Shown here one piece after another: positions 43,625-55,639 of a DNA stretch of 64,000 nucleotides. Positions within the stretch are counted from its first letter, which is position 1, and the number at the start of each line of letters is the position of its first letter. The notes under the pieces were generated by a model, which did no database searches, was not told where the DNA came from, and saw only the letters and a program-made list of their open reading frames with translations. The stretch lies in the NCBI RefSeq assembly GCF_965363235.1, contig NC_134847.1, forward strand, positions 51,584,805-51,648,804. Direction: 5' to 3'. The position numbers and the translations under genes are program-made. The DNA is from Mytilus galloprovincialis. Lineage: Eukaryota; Mollusca; Bivalvia; Mytilida; Mytilidae.

Positions 43625-46600
43625 GTAACTGTGTTATCATTCTTAAAAAAATCTTTTAAGTAATTTGTGTTGTTAATGCAGTTCAATTAAATCTACTAGT
43701 TTCCGTGGAGCTATAAAAAAGGGGGGAGCAAACAATTTCTTTTTTGTTTGTTTATCTTGCATAACTGAGAATAACATAAATCAGACACCATTCACTATTC
43801 GATATTGATAAATAGTCCTTAAATATCTCCACATAGTATGACCTTTCAGTGAAAACTGGAAAGAAATCTTTGCAAATCTACAGGGATCTCCATGGCCTGT
43901 TTAACGTTTGCGCCCCGCCATTGTTCAAATGTCTTGCGCCATCGTCAAATGACTTGCACCATCGTTCAAATGTCTTGCCCCATCGTTAAATGACTTGCGC
44001 CATCGTTCAAAACTGTGATCGTTTTTATAGCCTGACGCCATTTTTTTAGCAATTATAATCAAATGCATATAATTGCACAACCTTCAGGCTTTCTTAATAG
44101 TATAATCCAGTTCTAAGGCCTGAGGGATATCTGGATTAAGATCGCTAATCACTTGTACCTGAGCTTGTACAGGTAGATCAACAAAGCAGACAGGAGAATA
44201 TTATCTGAAGATAGACGATTCATTTGTCGAATTATTTAATTAAGTTTCTGCAAATGCTTATGATAATTCAGATTAAATAAATAAATTAATAGTCCAGTTA
44301 CAAAGTTTAACAAGTAGAACACATGCTTTTATTTTGACTTACGCAATCAGCATCCCCCTTTTTAAGAAGTACAAAATAAGACGTAAAACAGTAATTATTA
44401 TTTCATCGCAAATAACTCGAGTACTGCTGTATTGTAACGATAATATAGAATTACTTTAAAAGTTAAAAAGTAAAAACTTTTAATATTTCCTGTAAATAAA
44501 TATTGTATCGTAAAATTTCAGACTTCATTTCGTAGTTTACAGTCAAATTGATACATCCGTGTTTCCGGTTTCTATTAAGACTCGAAAGATGCATGTTGCA
44601 TATAGCATGGATTTGCTAGATAAAGTCATTAAAAACCTTTTCATTTGACAATTTTCGCTTTACAAATCTTTTTAACCTTTTACATAACCCGTACGACTCG
44701 TTTTGTTGTTGCTGCAAACCAGCCATACTGGTAATGGGTTCATGAATTCTGAATTTGACAATGTCCGTGAAAAATAAGCTCCACATGAATTTTAACCCCC
44801 CTTACAATCACCAAAAATAGCAAGAAAACTACATTGGGACCTTGGTGATAGCTATTGATCATTCTCAACTAAGGGAAAGGGAGGGGGCATGAGGGATTGG
44901 CCTTTGAAGGGTTACAAACGGCAATTATTGAAAATATATATACTTTTATATAGTATTTATAATAATGATAATAAATATAATTTAAATAAGCAATGAATTA
45001 GCATGTTCACCTATCCTTATGTGGAGGGATGAAATACTTTCGATCCCAATACACTGTACGGCGTAGATACGGTTTATGATGGTGAAAGTTCCTCCATCGT
45101 TCAATTTTCATCCATGGAGATCCCTGATCTACATGTAACAACAGACCAAGTGTTTTTCCAACTTCCAAATATGTTTTAGTCCCTGTAGCACTGACACCAG
45201 AAGGAAGTACATTAAAAGATCCTGCAGTGTGTTAATTTTCGTATTTCATTATGGTATAAAAAAAACACACCAAAAACCCTAAGGATGTACTGTAAACGTT
45301 TAGCTTTACCACAATAATATAACATATGAAATAAAAATTTCTACTTTATTTTCAGGAATAACTTGTGGTTGCAGAGTAACCTCAAAAAAATATCAAAATG
45401 GGACATTTAGTGTAAATAGATTTCTCCATACCTCAACCAATCTTGCACAGAAAAAGTTAGTGGTATTACTTCATTTGTACTTATTTTTCATAAATTTTCT
45501 TTCCATTGATCATGAACAGTTTTCATTTGATTTCCTCAGAAGTGTTTCACATACATAGCAGAAAAAAACAATTGGAAACATATTTGTCATTCTGTTGGTT
45601 GTTTTGAAAAGTTTTCACACTGCATACAACATGTACAACTGCATTGAAAAACTTTAATTCTGTAAATATATTAGTGTTTTAACTGTTTTTATTAAGCAAA
45701 TTTTGCTAGCTGTATTAGCCACATAGATCTATGAAGATGTGGTATGAGTTCCAATTAATGAGACAACTCTCCAACCAAGTCACAACTATAAAAACTTAAA
45801 AGTACAGTGCCTTGGCTCACACCAAACAGCTATCTATACATGGTATAAAGGGCCCCAAAATGACTAGTGGAAGACTATTATAACAGGAAACATGTTCTTA
45901 TTTAAATTGGACAAAATTATGGAAATATCATACATGTACAACTTGATCAAAGACAACCGAATTGCTTTTGACTTTTTATACTGTGGATTCATTTATTTTC
46001 GTGGGTACCAATTTTCGTGGATTGGTAAAAACTTCCATGTTCTTGGATATCTAAATTTCGTTGATATGGAAAATTCTGCATACATTCCTTTTAAAAATGT
46101 GTATTTTGTTGGACATTTAAATTCCTGGTTCCTCTGAACCCACGAAATCCACGAAAAATTGGTATCCAACAAATAATAATGAATCCACAGTATTTATAAT
46201 CTGCTTTCAGTGGACATAACTTCAGTACTGCTTCAGATGTACAACTACAAAAAGACAATGACCCTAATAGTAAAGGTAAGGTTAACTTCTCAGTTACAAT
46301 TATAAGTGGATTTATTATTGTAAATTCCAAAACTATTGCATTGCAATGTTTTTTACAAATGTGACATTATTTTGACATAAGATCAATCAATAAGTACATG
46401 TACATGTATGTGTGTTTTAGGGGTTCTATTCTAACAGGAGAAATAGGGATAGTTTGTTGTTGTAGTTATGTCACAAATTGTACATTGATTCAAACTTTCA
46501 ATAGAATTATATCTGAAACATTTAGGGTTAAGAAGCATTTTATTGTTCAAAAAGTAAGGCTAGGTAAGGGAATTTTTAACATACACAATTATCATAATTA

Positions 46601-49600
46601 ATCAATATTAGTCTTACTGTTAGTGCTGATTACGATTTTTGTTTTCAGTTATACCAAAATGAAATGATAATCTCATACATTGTGTCATATCACTCAATAA
46701 GCTTTTGAATATAACAAGTACATATATCATTTTTCTCCCTGCAAACTTCATTGCAAAATGCAAGGCTTAGAGATTATAAACTGGAGTCTGCCATAGTCTT
46801 AAATATCTGATTTGTATATATGTATAATTTTAATATGTCTATTATCATTGATATAATATTATTCTGGCAAACTTACCCGTAAAATCTTGTTATCAATTTT
46901 TAGATTTAGTAATAAGTAAAGTGAATGATACATTACACAGAGAAGATTTAGGACGATTATTTGCTGTAATACATGTACAGGGAAAACAGCGAAAAGTAAC
47001 GGCAGAAGATCTTGTGGTACTAAGAGGTCATTTCTATCCCACGATTGGTGACAAAATTAGAATGGAAAAGGTAAATACTGTAAAGCATGTTATTTCGCGG
47101 ATGTTAAATATCACGATTTTCATTTAATCAAGTATAGGAAATATTTTGGTGGTTATCATTTTGGTGGATTCAAAATTTTATCAATACCACTGAATAACAA
47201 AATGTGGCCATGTAATAAAACTTGTTTGCTGGTACCCCCTTCCCCACCTACTAATCTAGGATAGTGTGTAATAGCTTAGAACAACAAATTTTATTTCTTT
47301 ACAATTCAATGACAGCCTTAAATGATTTGATTTCTATTATGATAAAATCATCATGTAATATTGATACAAAGTGCAAAAATTTGACTCAAAAACATTAACT
47401 GCTTTTTTTTTTTATTAAGACACTTCTTTTTGTGATTCATGGTATAACATTGCTATTTTCATCATTTCATTAAACAAAATGTGAACTTTTAGTGATGCTC
47501 CATTGTGGTTAGCCTTGATTGTCAATCTAAAAAAAAAATTTTTTTTTACTACATTTCAAAATTTTATAATTTGATGATTTTGAAGGAATAATTGATTGAT
47601 TGTCCATTGGCAAATATTTCAAGAATATTCATAATGAGTGTCAGGATTGTATACAATTTATATGTGAAATATTTCTACAAAGTCCAGGTAGATGAAATTA
47701 TTTTATAAACACTATACATATGTTTTATTCTGTTATAGGTTTTACTTGTTGGAGGAAAAGATTTCACATTAGTAGGTAGACCAATTTTAAGGTGAGTTTT
47801 TTCAACTTTTTTTGGTAAACAAATTTATTCGTTTAACTAAATGAGCATACAATGATCATAAAGTTGGTTTTTTATATATAAAGAAAACATATTTCTTAAC
47901 ACATGAAGCAAAACCAGTAATAAAAACAAAATTACTGTTAAGGTAGCACAATACAAAGATTTTTCATCGCCAATCAGACATCTTTAAACTGGTGTAATTC
48001 CACTCATCCTTCTTTAAATTTTATAAATAAGGTATCAAAAGAAAGAAAAATGATTAATCTTTCACATTGTGAAAATTTAATTATGACATAATTATTACAT
48101 AATTAATTGTTATGTAATTAGTTGCTATATTGTGATGTCCATACTTTAATGAATTTAGCATCTTTGTTATTGATAGCATCCCAAAATATTTTATAGATTC
48201 TTGCAGAACACAGTTTGACCTCCAAAACTGTGTTTCAGATTTTCCCTATTGTATTTCATTCTCTCATAAATCTTCAATGAAGTTTGCAACATCAATTCAT
48301 AAGCGATCACTAAATTCAATTGGGTATAACATTTGTTCTATTGATGTTTTTGGAAATCTGAGTTTTGGAGGTCAAGCTGTGTTGTACAATAATCTATAAA
48401 ATATTTTGGGATGCTATGAAGAACAAAGACGCTAAATTCATTCAAGTGTGGACATCACAATATAGCAACTAATTACATAACAATTGATTATGTAATAATT
48501 ATGTCATAATGAAATTATCACAATTTGCTTTCTTCTTTCTTTTGGTACCTCATTTATAAAATATAAAGAATGATTAAATGAATTACATCAGTTTAAAGTT
48601 ATCTGATTGGGAGTGAAAAAATCTTTGTATTGTGCTACCTTAAATGGACCACATGTACATCAATCACACAAAAAATGTTTCCCTTTGTCTATCTAGACCA
48701 TGTGACAGTAAAACTAAAACACACAATTAAAAGGGCACCCATTACAATCTGACAACACTACTTTCAACTTTCTGTTCTGGTTATGTTGACATCAGCCAAT
48801 GAAATTGCAGGCTTCACATATTAGAAAGTGTGTATCATTACAACAAAACCAGAGGATCCCAAAAGGTTCTTTGAACAGAAGGTAGAATGAAGAGTTGGTA
48901 GATTGCTGAAAGTGACACATGGACATAGGATCTAAATTTTAATCATATTGTGCACAATGCAGCTTCACATAGAGTCTCAACAGAAACACAACCAACTTGA
49001 CCAAGAAAATTAAAGCGCATTAAATTGAGTTTTCTGCATTACTCATACTGATTTTGTTTTCTGATTAAACTATTAAAGCAGATCTGTGAATTAAGAAAAG
49101 TCTTTTATTTGAATGAAATAGTTTTTGAAATTTTTTAAAACAAAAATTTGCTGTCGCGAGAATGGTTTAAAATGACATTGTTATAGTAAAATTACAAATA
49201 CAATGAATAATCAAAAAGTTAAATACAGAGTCTGATCCAGGTTTTGATGTTTTGGAGAGTCTTGAGAATGAGGAGGTTAAGCAATAAGGACCATATTTTA
49301 ATAATAAAAAAAATAATGCCTGTAATTTACCTATAAATTGCATTTTATTTTCTCTAATTAGAGGGGGAACAAGGGATACATTGTCTGATTCAGTGTCTAA
49401 ATTGGTAAGATCAACCAATTCATCCTTACCGTTTGTTGATTTTATCAGAAGAAAAATCTTAAAATAGCAAGTCTACAGTAAACCATTTACATCCATAGTA
49501 ATTTTTCCTCTTCATTGCAGTCGAAAACAAGTTAAAGTAGAAGCAACGGTACTTGAGAAGACATTATCACATTTTATTGTTAATTTTGACTACAGACCTA

Positions 49601-50887
49601 GAAGGAAACTGAAGAGATTTAATTGTAAGTTTGTATTTATTGTTTTACAAGAATTATAAAATTTTTGATGTTACACGACTGTCTCTAGTAAGGGAGAGGG
49701 CTGAGGATTCACCATCGTGCCTTATCAAAACCATGTCATACTGTATAGAGGGTTATTTTTGCTGGGTGTACATTTAACTTAATTTGTCCATAGAACAAAA
49801 TCACCAAAATAATTCTGCCAATTTAAAAGTGTACATGCAAATGTATTAAAAAAAGTTTTGAAACTGCTAAAATATTAACAGCCAAAATATTTTGTATACC
49901 TTATTGAATGAAATTTTACACCCACAAAAATAACTATTCAGTATTTTAAACATGGCTGTCTCAAGCAATTATCTTGTAGTCCAGTGGTTGTAGTTGGTTA
50001 CTAAAGCCTTATTATCTTTCATAATCATCTCCCTTTTATGTTATTAGCTGTGACATCTGTAGATTTCTCTTTTGAATAGTTTCACATTTAGGTATCAGAG
50101 GCTTTTGATACTATACAAGCTCTTTGTATGTCATGCAGTGAACATTAGTTGTTTCCATTCTTGTCTTTTGTTCTTCATTAAATATTTTTTTCCTTGGCAA
50201 TCTAACCACATCAGCATGTTCTTTTTTTATAGATATATATTTAATTTTATCAAAAGAATTTTTAAGACAAGGGACATTTTCAGAAATTTCTATGCATGTG
50301 TTAGAAATTGAAATCTCTCACAAAGTTTAGAAGGGTCAAAGGAATATCTATCCCATGTACAATGTATGATGTAGGAAACTCTGCAGATATGTGGTATGGG
50401 TTTTTCTCATTGATTAAGGCTGTACAGTGACATATAGTTGTAAATTGCAAATTGCTGTGTTAATTGGTCTCTTTTGGAGAGTTGTTTCATTGCAACTATA
50501 CCACATCTTCATATTTTTATATAGATAACCCAATTTTTGGGGCAAAAAGAGGGGGGGGGGTGTAAATATTGCAATCTAAAGCCTTAAGTGCCTGTCTTGA
50601 TCAATTTTTCAGACTTTACACTTCTTTTGAGATAATTAAAACATAAAAACATTGTGTGCAAATTTTTAATTTACAAGACTTATATATTAATTTATTAAGT
50701 TAAATGAGAAAATTGTATACATTGAAGTAGACTAAGCACTGAAGTTTATTCAGGGCTTTAAACAACTTAAAAGCAAAAGATAGATTTTTTTTTAAAAATT
50801 TGAACTTTTTATTTTTCAGTGAAAAGAGATAATTATACAGTACTCTTGATCAACTCTATTGAGGTGAATCCAGTACTAGAGACGTAG
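43543..50887 (+). CDS. MRPL21: Mitochondrial ribosomal protein L21 (bL21m), complete seven-exon gene
   Basis: Large-subunit protein of the mitochondrial ribosome that binds 23S-type rRNA. Exons 43543-43624, 45356-45455, 46211-46275, 46904-47070, 47739-47791, 49521-49624 and 50820-50887 join in phase to 212 residues (human 205). The N-terminus (MSSGQQLARIFQRSFTLLSQ) is basic and amphipathic, as expected of a mitochondrial targeting peptide. The L21 domain begins at GRLFAVIHVQGKQRKVTAED, continues through GDKIRMEKVLLVGGKDFTLV and KVEATVLEKT, and ends YRPRRKLKRFNLKRDNYTVL. An in-frame ATG at 43471 could add 24 residues; I prefer 43543 for its presequence. No breaks were seen. Confidence 0.93.
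43909..44010 (+). repeat. Tandem array of 21-22-bp units in MRPL21 intron 1
   Basis: Five units of CTTGCGCCATCGTTCAAATG type, beginning GCGCCCCGCCATTGTTCAAA. Units differ at a few bases. Confidence 0.8.
44020..45340. other. MRPL21 intron 1, nothing recognised
   Basis: AT-rich. The phrase CATGGAGATCCCTG at 45113 is the inverse of CAGGGATCTCCATG at 43881, an inverted pair about 1.2 kb apart that may bound an element. Confidence 0.4.
45356..45455 (+). CDS. MRPL21: MRPL21 exon 2
   Basis: Acceptor TTATTTTCAG, donor GTTAGT. It encodes ITCGCRVTSKKYQNGTFSVN then RFLHTSTNLAQK. This region is poorly conserved, but phase and frame fit only this reading. Confidence 0.75.
45735..45890 (+). repeat. Interspersed repeat R5, copy d
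   Basis: GAAGATGTGGTATGAGTTCC, GAGACAACTCTCCAACCAAG, AAAGGGCCCCAAAATGACTA; plus orientation in MRPL21 intron 2. Confidence 0.7.
45979..46192. repeat. MITE M1, copy b
   Basis: Ends TACTGTGGATTCATTTATTT and AATAATGAATCCACAGTA; inner arms CCAATTTTCGTGGATT and AATCCACGAAAAATTGG. Flanked by TA. Confidence 0.8.
46211..46275 (+). CDS. MRPL21: MRPL21 exon 3
   Basis: Encodes GHNFSTASDVQLQKDNDPN then SK, in phase on both sides; donor GTAAGG. The acceptor lies 19 bases after MITE M1b. Confidence 0.75.
46904..47070 (+). CDS. MRPL21: MRPL21 exon 4 (L21 core)
   Basis: Encodes LVISKVNDTLHREDLGRLFA, VIHVQGKQRKVTAEDLVVLR and GHFYPTIGDKIRMEK before GTAAAT. Confidence 0.93.
47739..47791 (+). CDS. MRPL21: MRPL21 exon 5
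   Basis: VLLVGGKDFTLVGRPIL, the conserved L21 signature strand, phase 0 to 2; donor GTGAGT. Confidence 0.93.
47942..48639. mobile_element. 698-bp foldback element with TTAA flanks
   Basis: Inverted arms of roughly 300 bases: GGTAGCACAATACAAAGATT at left, inverted at right (ending CAAAGATT-complement ..TTGTGCTACC). TTAA lies directly outside both ends (47938-47941, 48640-48643). TTAA target duplication is the mark of piggyBac-type transposition. No transposase is encoded, so it is a non-autonomous MITE in MRPL21 intron 5. Confidence 0.75.
49521..49624 (+). CDS. MRPL21: MRPL21 exon 6
   Basis: RKQVKVEATVLEKTLSHFIV then NFDYRPRRKLKRFN; basic rRNA-binding stretch. Acceptor TTCATTGCAG, donor GTAAGT. 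Confidence 0.92.
50375..50515 (-). repeat. R5 fragment, copy e
   Basis: GGTATGGGTTTTTCTCATTG, GGAGAGTTGTTTCATTG, ACCACATCTTCATA; in MRPL21 intron 6. Confidence 0.6.
50820..50887 (+). CDS. MRPL21: MRPL21 exon 7 (stop)
   Basis: LKRDNYTVLLINSIEVNPVL then ET and TAG at 50885. It matches the VLRINSIEIAP end of human MRPL21. Confidence 0.92.
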
Positions 50888-50974
50888 AGAGAATCATAAG
50901 ATCCATACAAGTCACTACAATCCTAGAGACTACCTGGACTTAAAACATTTTATAGTGATATGCATTGATCTGTT

Positions 50975-50980
50975 ATTAAA
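50975..50980 (+). terminator. MRPL21: Candidate polyadenylation signal of MRPL21
   Basis: ATTAAA 88 bases after the stop. Confidence 0.4.
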
Positions 50981-51014
50981 ATGGAAATCTATTCTTATCT
51001 AATTATTCAAAAGA

Positions 51015-51270
51015 TATAGGAAGATGTGGTATGAATGCCAATGAGACAACTCTCCATCCAAATCACAATTTATAAAAGTAAACCATTATAGGTCAAGGTA
51101 CCGTCTTCAACATGGGGCCTTGGTTCACACCGAACAGCAAGCTATAAAGTGCCCCACAAATACCAGTGTAGAACCTTTTAAACGGGAAAACCAACTGTTA
51201 AATCTATATAAAAAACCAGAAACACTTATGAACCACATAAACAAACGACAATCACTGAACATCAGATTCA
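51015..51270 (+). repeat. R5, copy f, the most complete plus copy
   Basis: GGAAGATGTGGTATGAATGC, CAACATGGGGCCTTGGTTCA, AACGGGAAAACCAACTG, AACCACATAAACAAACGACA. It starts about 130 bases after the MRPL21 stop. Confidence 0.75.
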
Positions 51271-51279
51271 AGCATTGAA

Positions 51280-52215
51280 AGTCTGATCTATTGGTATTTA
51301 CTTAATATCAAGTTGCAAATATTTCAAGGATATGAGTAGTGTTTTGAAATTTGGATAGAATATTGAAAGTGGAGATTATTTTGACTGCCCTCTGGTAATA
51401 AAGGGTGTTTTGGAAAGGGCCAGTTTATATAAGCAATAATTCATGGGGGCTTGATTTTATATGACTGGCCGTTTATGCTCAATATTTTATGACAAGTAAC
51501 AGTGAGGGTATCAACATAAAGAGCAACCCTGGGGAAAAATCAGAATAAATTCAAGCCCCTGTGAATTATTTCTATTCTAATAGGAAAAATATGGCAATTC
51601 TTTTAAATGGAAGCGCTCTACTAGTCTAGCTGAAAACAAATATTTACTGTTCCCATAAATAAATAGACTATATATGCATTGAGAGAAATGAACAGAGCAA
51701 CCTGAAAAAGTGACATGCTTAAACTTTTTTCAATAATGTATTGAGATAAGTTGGGATGAATTCCAAGGATAATTTTACTTACATGCCAAAAAAATAGGTT
51801 TTAATATAGTTTAGCATTGTTTGTTAATATTTCCTTGTGATGATTCTTGGTTACCCAATTATATATCTACCTGTGAAAAGCTTATATTCTTGCATCATCT
51901 TCCAATGACTTCAGGTAGCTAATTCATTAAAAATACATGAAGTGAAAGTATGCTGTAACAACTCAAACAAAATATTAACATTTTACCAAAGGTGTGTAAA
52001 CAAAGCGATTGAAGAACACCATATCAGAATTGATGTTAAACTAAGGTCAGAAACTTATCCACCTGTGATTTCACTTTATATAGAAAAATTATGGTTTGAT
52101 ATGAAAGATCTGCTGAAAAACATTTGTGAAATGGAATTACCCTTCAATTGACTCATAAATACAAACTTATCAGGAACAATTCTTCTTCTGTAGTTTTATT
52201 AGAAGAAGTAAACAA
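51280..52215. other. Intergenic, nothing recognised
   Basis: AT-rich. A 69-residue open frame at 51942-52151 has no motif. Confidence 0.4.
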
Positions 52216-52220
52216 GCATA

Positions 52221-54774
52221 CAAAACAAATAACAGCAATAATGTTCAGCAAAGTAAGATTTACAAATAAGTTAGCATGACCAAAATGGTCAGTTGACCCC
52301 TTTAGGAGTTATTGATCTTTATAGTCAATTTTTAACCGTTTTTCATAAATCTTAGTTATCTTTTACAAAAATCTTCTCCTCTGAAACTACTGGGCCAAAT
52401 TAATCCAAACTTGGCCAAAATCATCTTTGGGGTATCTAGTTTAAAAAATGTGTCTGATGACCGGGCCATCCAACCAAGATGGGTGCCATGGCTAAAAATA
52501 GAACATAGGGGTAAAATGCAGTTTTTGGATTATAACTCAAAAACCAAAGCATTTAGAGCAAATCTGACAATGTAAAATTGTTTATCAGGTCAAGATCTAT
52601 CGGCTCTGAAATTTTCAGATGAATCAGACAACCCGTTGTTGGGTTGCTGTCCCTGAATAGGTGATTTTAGGGAAATTTTGCTGTTTTTTGTTATTATCTT
52701 GAATATTATTATGGATAGAGATAAACTGTAAACAGCAATAATATTCAGCAAAGTAAGATTTACAAATAAGTCACATGACCAAAATGGTCAGTTGACCCCT
52801 TTATAGTCAATTTTTAACAATTTTTCGTAAATCTTAGCAATCTTTTACAAAAATCTTCTCCTCTGAAACTACTTGGCCAAATTAATCCAAACTTGGCCAC
52901 AATCATCTTTGGGGTATCTAGTTTAAACTAGAGGCTCTAAAGAGCCTGTGTCGCTCACCTTGGTCTATGTGAATATTAAACAAAGGAAGCAAATGGATTC
53001 ATGACAAACTTGTGTTTTGGTGATGGTGATGTGTTTGTACATCTTACTTTACTGAACATTCTTGCTACTTACAATTATCTCTATCTATAATGAACTTGGC
53101 CCAGTAGTTTCAGTGGAAAATGTTAGTTAAAATTTACAAATTTTATGAAAATTGTTAAAAATTGACTATAAAGGACAATAACTCCTTAGGGGTCAATTGA
53201 CCATTTCCGTCATGTTGACTTATTTTTAAATCTTACTTTGCTTAACATTATTGATGTTTACAGTTTATCTCTATCTATAATAATATTCAAGATAATAACC
53301 AAAAACAGCAAAATTTCCTTAAAATTACCAATTCAGGGCGAGCAACCCAACAACCGGTTTTCAGATTCATCTGAAAATTTCAGGGCAGATAGATGTGGAC
53401 CTGATAAACAATTTTACCCCATGTCAGATTTGCTCTAAAGGCTGCGGTTTCAGAGCTATTAGCCAAAATCTACATTTCACCCCTATGTTCTATTTTTAGC
53501 CATGGCGGCCATTTTGGTTGGATGGCCGGGTCACCAGACACAATTTTTAAACTAGATACCCCAATGATGATTGTGGTCAAGTTTGGTTTAATTTGGCCCA
53601 GTAGTTTCAGAGGAGAAGATTTTTGTAAAAGATGACTAAGATTTACGAAAAATGGTTAAAAATTGACTATAAAGGGCAATAACACCTAAAGGGGTCAACA
53701 GTATTTGTAGATCTTACTTTACTGAACATTTTTGCTGTTTACAGTTTATCTCTATCTATGATAATATTCAAGATAATAACCAAAAACAGCAAAATTTCCT
53801 TAAAATTACCAATTCAGGGGCAGAAACCTATCAACGGGTTGTCCGATTCATCTCAAAATTTCAGGGCAGATAGATCATGACCTGATTAATCATTTTACCC
53901 CATGTGAGATTTGCTCTAAATGCTTTGGTTTTTGAGTTATAAGCCAAAAATTGCATTTTACCCCCATGTTCTATTTTTAGCCATGGCGGCCATCTTGGTT
54001 GGTTGGCCGGGTCACCGGACACAATTTTTAAAGTAGATACCCTCATAATGATTGTGGCCAAGTTTGGTAAAAATTGGCCCAGTAGTTTCAGAGGAGAAGA
54101 TTTTTGTAAAAGCTAACGACGGACGACGGACGCCAAGTGATGAGAAAAGCTCACTTGGCCCTTTGGGCCAGGTGAGCTAAAAATGTGTCTGATGACCCGG
54201 CCATCCAACCAAGATGGCTGATATGGCTAAAAATAGAACATAGGGGTAAAATGTAGTTTTTGGCTTATAACTCAAAAACGAAAGCATTTAGAGCAAATCT
54301 GACATGATGTCAAATTGTTTTTTAGGTCAAGATCTATCTGCTCTGGAATTTTCAGGTTGCTGCCTCTAAATTGGTAATTTTAGGGAAATTTTGCTGTTTT
54401 TTGTTATTATCTTGAATATTATCATAGATAGAGATAAACTGTAAACAGCAATAATGTACAGCAAAGTTAGACCTAAAAATAAGTCAACATGACCAAAATG
54501 GTCAATTGACCCCCTAAGGAGTTATTGTCCTTTATAGTCAATTTTTAACAATTTTCATGAAATTTGTTAATTTTTACTAACATTTTCCACTGAAACTACT
54601 GGGCCAAGTTCATTATAGATAGAAATAATTGTAAACAGCAAGAATGTTCAGTAAAGTAAGATGTACAAACACATCACCATCACCAAAACACAATTTTGTC
54701 ATGAATCCATCTGTGTCCTTTGTTTCATATTCACATAGACCAAGGTGAGCGACACAGGCTCTTTAGAGCCTCTA
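52221..54774 (-). repeat. Repeat family F1, copy 4, split by copy 3
   Basis: Minus-strand F1: its 5' hairpin (complement GGCTCTTTAGAGCCTCTAG) ends at 54774, and its body runs left to about 52221 where the 3' end is lost. Copy 3 interrupts it at 52928-54183. Sequence on either side of copy 3 (ATCTAGTTTAAA; TGTGTCTGATGACCC) is continuous in the equivalent unit at about 52433-52460. Confidence 0.8.
52928..54183 (+). repeat. Repeat family F1, copy 3 (inserted in copy 4)
   Basis: Starts CTAGAGGCTCTAAAGAGCCT then GTGTCGCTCACCTTGG. Tandem units start near 53170 and 53675. It ends GACGGACGACGGACGCC, then hairpin AGCTCACTTGGCCC...GGGCCAGGTGAGCTAA. Confidence 0.85.
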
Positions 54775-54778
54775 GTTA

Positions 54779-54812
54779 AATTTTGCTCACCTGGCCCAAA
54801 GAGCCAGTCAAG
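54779..54812 (-). repeat. Remnant 3' hairpin of another F1
   Basis: TTTTGCTCACCTGGCCC next to copy 4's 5' end is the inverted 3' end of a further F1. Confidence 0.5.
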
Positions 54813-55225
54813 ACTTAAAATTGTCAATTAAGCTTGTTATCAGTTATCAGAACTTAGTCAGTCAGCTTAGGTCAGCTGAGGTTCAATGAGTAGTTGCATA
54901 ACTAAGCATCAGTGGGTATAATTTTCAGAATCTTTTTTTTTTAGACATCCTTAAAATGCATTCTATTGACCAACTTAAAGTCATCACTTCTTAATGTCAT
55001 TCAAACAGTTGATTTGGCTATGCTCCTAGGCTACGTTGTTTGTTCTTGAGCTTCGAAAATTCACACATGTATAAAAGTAGTGTCATATTTTTGTATTAAA
55101 TGCAGATCAAGATTTATTTGTATAAAATTCAAAAAATGGGAATGCTTCAAAATAGTACAAAATAAACAATACACAGCACAAATAATATATCTACAAAATA
55201 AAAGAATTAGAAGAAAAAAATATTT

Positions 55226-55495
55226 TAGCCCCACCTACGATATTAGAGGGATTTTATTTTTGGTCTGTGCATCTGTTTGTCCATCTGTCCCACTTCAGGA
55301 TGAAGTTTTTGGTTGAGGTTATTTTTTTTTTTATGAAATTGATGTCTAATCATCTTGAAACTTGGCACACATGTTCCCTATGGCAACACGATCTTTCTTA
55401 TTTTAATGCCAAATTAGAGTTTTGCATCATGGTCCACTGAACACAGAAAATTATAGTGCGAGTGGGCCTTGGCATCCGTTTAAATTGACATGTTT
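55226..55495 (-). repeat. Repeat family F3, copy e
   Basis: Plus strand begins TAGCCCCACCTACGATATTA (hairpin end), then TGTTTGTCCATCTGTCCCAC, and ends near GCGAGTGGGCCTTGGCATCC. Confidence 0.65.
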
Positions 55496-55639
55496 TTTTT
55501 TTCTCTCTTCTTAAATGCTAGGCAACAAAAGAAATCATACGGTAGTCTAGATTTCTATATATCCAGTTCTTGAATTTATGACAATACTTAAATCAGTGCA
55601 TGAATTGTGATGTAAACATTAATTTGAAAATCAACTTTG

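Noticed and set aside
53861-54061. Frames reading [18 protein letters not shown] (also at 21145-21330)
   Set aside because: They recur wherever F1 units occur and are antisense translations of the repeat.
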